From the NCBI GenBank assembly GCA_018136815.1, contig CM030931.1, positions 10,613,072-10,677,071 of the forward strand: a stretch of DNA of 64,000 bases, in the 5' to 3' direction. The notes below the pieces were generated by a model. That model was not told the origin of the DNA, did no database searches, and saw only the letters and a list, made by a program, of their open reading frames with translations. The first letter of the stretch is position 1; each line of letters starts with the position of its first letter. Shown here one piece after another: positions 61,472-64,000 of this stretch. The DNA comes from Isochrysis galbana (Eukaryota > Haptophyta > Isochrysidales > Isochrysidaceae). A program made the position numbers and the translations under genes.

Positions 61472-63581
61472 GCAACGATAGGAGACGTTGCCCTCTCTGA
61501 GGAAATGTTCCCGTGGCTGACGAACACGGTTTTCGTTGGCTGTTCTTGCCATGTCATGGACTTCTTCCATGAGGCGCGTCATCTTTGGCTCATGCTATCA
61601 AAGGGCATTGCGAGCGCGCTCCGGTGCTGTCACGTGAACGCCGCGTCAACCCAAGCTTGATCACGCGGGGATCGTCGCCTGTTGCACGCTGCCACATGTG
61701 TTTCACATCACGTGCTGCAAGGGCGCCTCCTCCGGATTGGCCCACCTAGCTAGCCAGCACAGATTGGCTGTCGGTGTTGCGCTTCTTGTTGATATGGCAT
61801 TGCGGCCTAAGCAATGCGGCTCGTGGAGAATGTAATTGCGACCGTGTGCGCAGAACATAGTTTGTGACGACACGAGACAGTTGTATGCCGCAAGTCTGGC
61901 AAGAGATGCTGCACCATGCGCAAGGGGAGGCTAGGTGGCCCGTCAGCGAGTCAATCCCACAATATTGGTCCGGAGCGCACGAATCGTTGCTGGCTGCCAT
62001 CATTACGGCCCATCGTGAATGGTCGCGTCTGGCCAGCAGACACGGCCGCGCGCCCGCATCCGGTGGTCATGCGCCATTGGGCGACCACATGCGTGTATGC
62101 AACAGCTTGGCTTTGCCCCTCCCCTCGGGCGCTTGAGTGCAGCTACTGCTCGGCACCCTAAGCCTAGAACCCTCTGCGTGCGGGCTTGTGTGTGCTCTTT
62201 GACGGGGCGCCAGCGTTGCAGTCGAGTAGCGTGTGGGTGGTAGCGACTTTCGGGTGCGTGGGGTCTATGCGTTGACCGTGCATGGGCAGTGTGAGCGCGA
62301 GCGGCCGGCTCGCCGCCATCCTCCATTGCCGCGCAATGCTAGCACGATGACCAGTGCGCTAGATAGTTAAACGAGAAGGGTGTTCTCGGGTGTTTCCCTC
62401 GCCGCTCGGGTATGCACCCTGAATCCGAAAACCCAGCCGGAGCATGAAAGGGATGAAGGATGCGAAGGGAACGAGGGGGAGCGTAGGGAGCTTGGAAAGC
62501 GATGTGATTAGGCAGGTTATAGATACCGTGCCGGTAGTAGGTGTTTGCCAAGAATCTTCACATGTTTTCATATTATATGGTGTTGCGCGGCACGCTTTGA
62601 GCTTTCGATTTGGTTGTTGGGCGTTGGGCGCATGAGTGTAACTTTGGCACAAAATGGCATGAGCATAGCATGAGTATGAGCATGAAAGGAACATGCATGG
62701 GCAGCTGGGTACGGCGCGGAGCGCTTCACTCTCGCTGCCTTTGATTAGGTGCTGCAGAAGCACACGCACTCAGAAGTCGAATTGCGACTGATCATGACTG
62801 TTACCACAAGGCCAACCAAGTTGTACCATCACCGATCACTGGGGATGCTCAACAGCATCATCCACGTTGCTTTGGGATTATCGCAGCACGTCTTGAAAAG
62901 CTTAGACGTCGGAATCCGCTCCGTCGGCAGCCTCACAATTGTCAAAGAGCACGTCGCACAGTTGCTGCAGCCCGTCTAGTGCCAAGGCGTCTCCTTCCCT
63001 TCGTCCTTAGGAATGTACTCTGCCACGCAAGGTGCAACGCCGTCTTCATTCAGCCCCTCGGAAAGGAGCAGTTGCCACTAGTCGGTTCCATTACGCTGAG
63101 AATCTGCTGGATCGCGTCGCGAGTGCTAAGTCAGCACATCGCACAAGCTTGCCGGCCGCAGTGTCGTCGCAGCGTTGTCGTAAGGTCTTCATTGCACAAG
63201 ACGACAGATTGAGGTGCAATGGTCACCAAGCTTTGAGCCGCGTCCTCGACAACGGCGCGTTGAAAGCAAGCATGAACGACTTCGTGCACCGCTGCTCATA
63301 TGCTTTCAATATCGCCTTTGAAGGGCCACATTTGGCGTGAGCGTGCTCATCCCACAAGGCGCAAGGCGACGCGCGGTCGAACTTGATGAGTGCGGCCTAG
63401 AGGGGGGGTCTCGTCCGAAGGCGAAGCCGACACTTGGCGATGGGAGCTTAGGACGAATGCTTGCTAGTGAAAGCAGGACGTCCTCGCGCCGATTCGCTGG
63501 CCGCCATCTTGTTGGGGTAACACTTAGGAGGCGCGCAAAAGGGGCGGATTGAGCGCCGGCTCGTTAAGCAGCCATAATGGC
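61472..63581. other. Intergenic, no gene supported
   Basis: Several open frames of up to 136 codons exist on both strands, but none shows a domain, signal peptide or splice pattern I can support. On the minus strand near 63150-63320 short stretches look helical but contain stops. Confidence 0.4.
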
Positions 63582-63959
63582 TCACTTACGCGCATGGCTA
63601 ACTGCTGTTAGCCATTCGGCGATCGCGGTTGCGACTTCATCGCAGCGTGGCTCGACCGCCAGCGCGTGCCACATGCCGAGGTCTGTGATTTTGCCAAGCG
63701 CGTCGGCGGCGCGCGGCGGCCCTTCCTGGCGCAGCTCTCCGTTGGGGCCATCGGGGCCTCCGCCCATTAGGACGAGCGAGCGGTTTGCCGCGATGTCGGC
63801 GCGCTCGAACACAGCGACCGAGCCGAGCGGCTCCACAAATGTGTCCACCTTGGAGTGGATGGCGAGCAGATTGGGCACCTTGACGTGCTCGAGGGATGCT
63901 TCGCCACCTTCCTCCATGAAGGCCTCGGTGATGATGGTGCACTCGGTTGCCACACGGAT
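63582..63959 (-). CDS. Alpha/beta hydrolase, last exon (partial, continues past the right edge)
   Basis: The exon starts at 63959 after a pyrimidine tract and CATGTGCAG acceptor, phase 0, and ends at the stop at 63582. Its 125 residues match the C-terminal part of a lipase/esterase-type fold: VPNLLAIHSKVDTFVEPLGS holds the acid residue (Asp in the SKVD loop) and GMWHALAVEP holds the catalytic His. The nucleophile Ser must lie in exons beyond 64000. The substrate is unknown. Confidence 0.7.
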   Translation of the reverse strand: MRVATECTIITEAFMEEGGEASLEHVKVPNLLAIHSKVDTFVEPLGSVAVFERADIAANRSLVLMGGGPDGPNGELRQEGPPRAADALGKITDLGMWHALAVEPRCDEVATAIAEWLTAVSHARK

Positions 63960-64000
63960 CTGCACATGAGGAGAGTGGGAGGAAGGGAGAGGGAGGGTAC

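Noticed and set aside
61864..63552. Several open frames of 70-136 codons
   Set aside because: No recognisable motif, no splice support and frames on both strands overlap; not reported as genes.

Overview
The window is nuclear DNA from a eukaryote, most likely an alga with a secondary (complex) plastid. Reasons: the genes encode eukaryote-only trafficking proteins (DENND4-like Rab exchange factor, BEACH-WD40 protein, TBC Rab-GAP, SFT2, tetraspan-type membrane protein); introns are short and have GT..AG ends (36, 116, 117 nt seen here); there is a COQ4 and a chromodomain protein; and an RsmB-type rRNA methyltransferase carries an N-terminal hydrophobic leader that would suit a plastid-bound protein. 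The exact lineage (stramenopile, haptophyte or other) cannot be fixed from the sequence alone.

Layout. Genes sit in small islands, often as divergent pairs sharing one promoter region rich in GA/CT tracts: DENND4-like (minus) with a PH-PDZ protein (plus) at 0-8 kb; SFT2 (minus) with a palmitoyl-protein thioesterase (plus) at 12-14.6 kb; CXorf65-like (minus) with COQ4 (plus) at 36.8-38.2 kb; a TBC Rab-GAP (minus) with a SPRY protein (plus) at 45.4-47.7 kb; HPPK-DHPS (minus) with a FAN-like BEACH protein (plus) at 49-54.4 kb. Single genes are a small secreted/membrane protein (9.6 kb), an F-box/RCC1 protein (18.5-19.9 kb), the RsmB-like methyltransferase (25.5-27 kb), a chromodomain gene (28.2-29.6 kb), a GTPase with a C-terminal Cys/His cluster (31-32.8 kb), a small conserved protein (42 kb), a multispan membrane protein with an internal duplication (59.9-61.5 kb) and the last exon of an alpha/beta hydrolase at the right edge.

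Between the islands lies dense mobile DNA: a complete miniature LTR element (55.13-56.69 kb) with 750-bp LTRs that look identical, a 5-bp target duplication and a tRNA-like Pol III box pair inside each LTR; a 750-bp SINE-like element inserted in the chromodomain coding region with a 17-bp target duplication; a 1.73-kb element with a gag/ORF1-like gene and an 18-bp target duplication; fragments of LINE reverse transcriptase, Copia RNase H and two hAT transposases; and several dispersed repeat families with copies in both orientations. A further island at 21.2-23.4 kb holds the C-terminal part of a TnpB/Fanzor-like nuclease beside a myristoylation-motif membrane protein and other coding fragments that do not look like the neighbouring host genes.

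Several host genes fall in one theme, endomembrane traffic (Rab GEF, Rab GAP, SFT2, BEACH, PH-PDZ); others are metabolic (folate, ubiquinone) or organellar (rRNA methylation). No CRISPR array, rRNA gene or convincing free-standing tRNA gene was seen.
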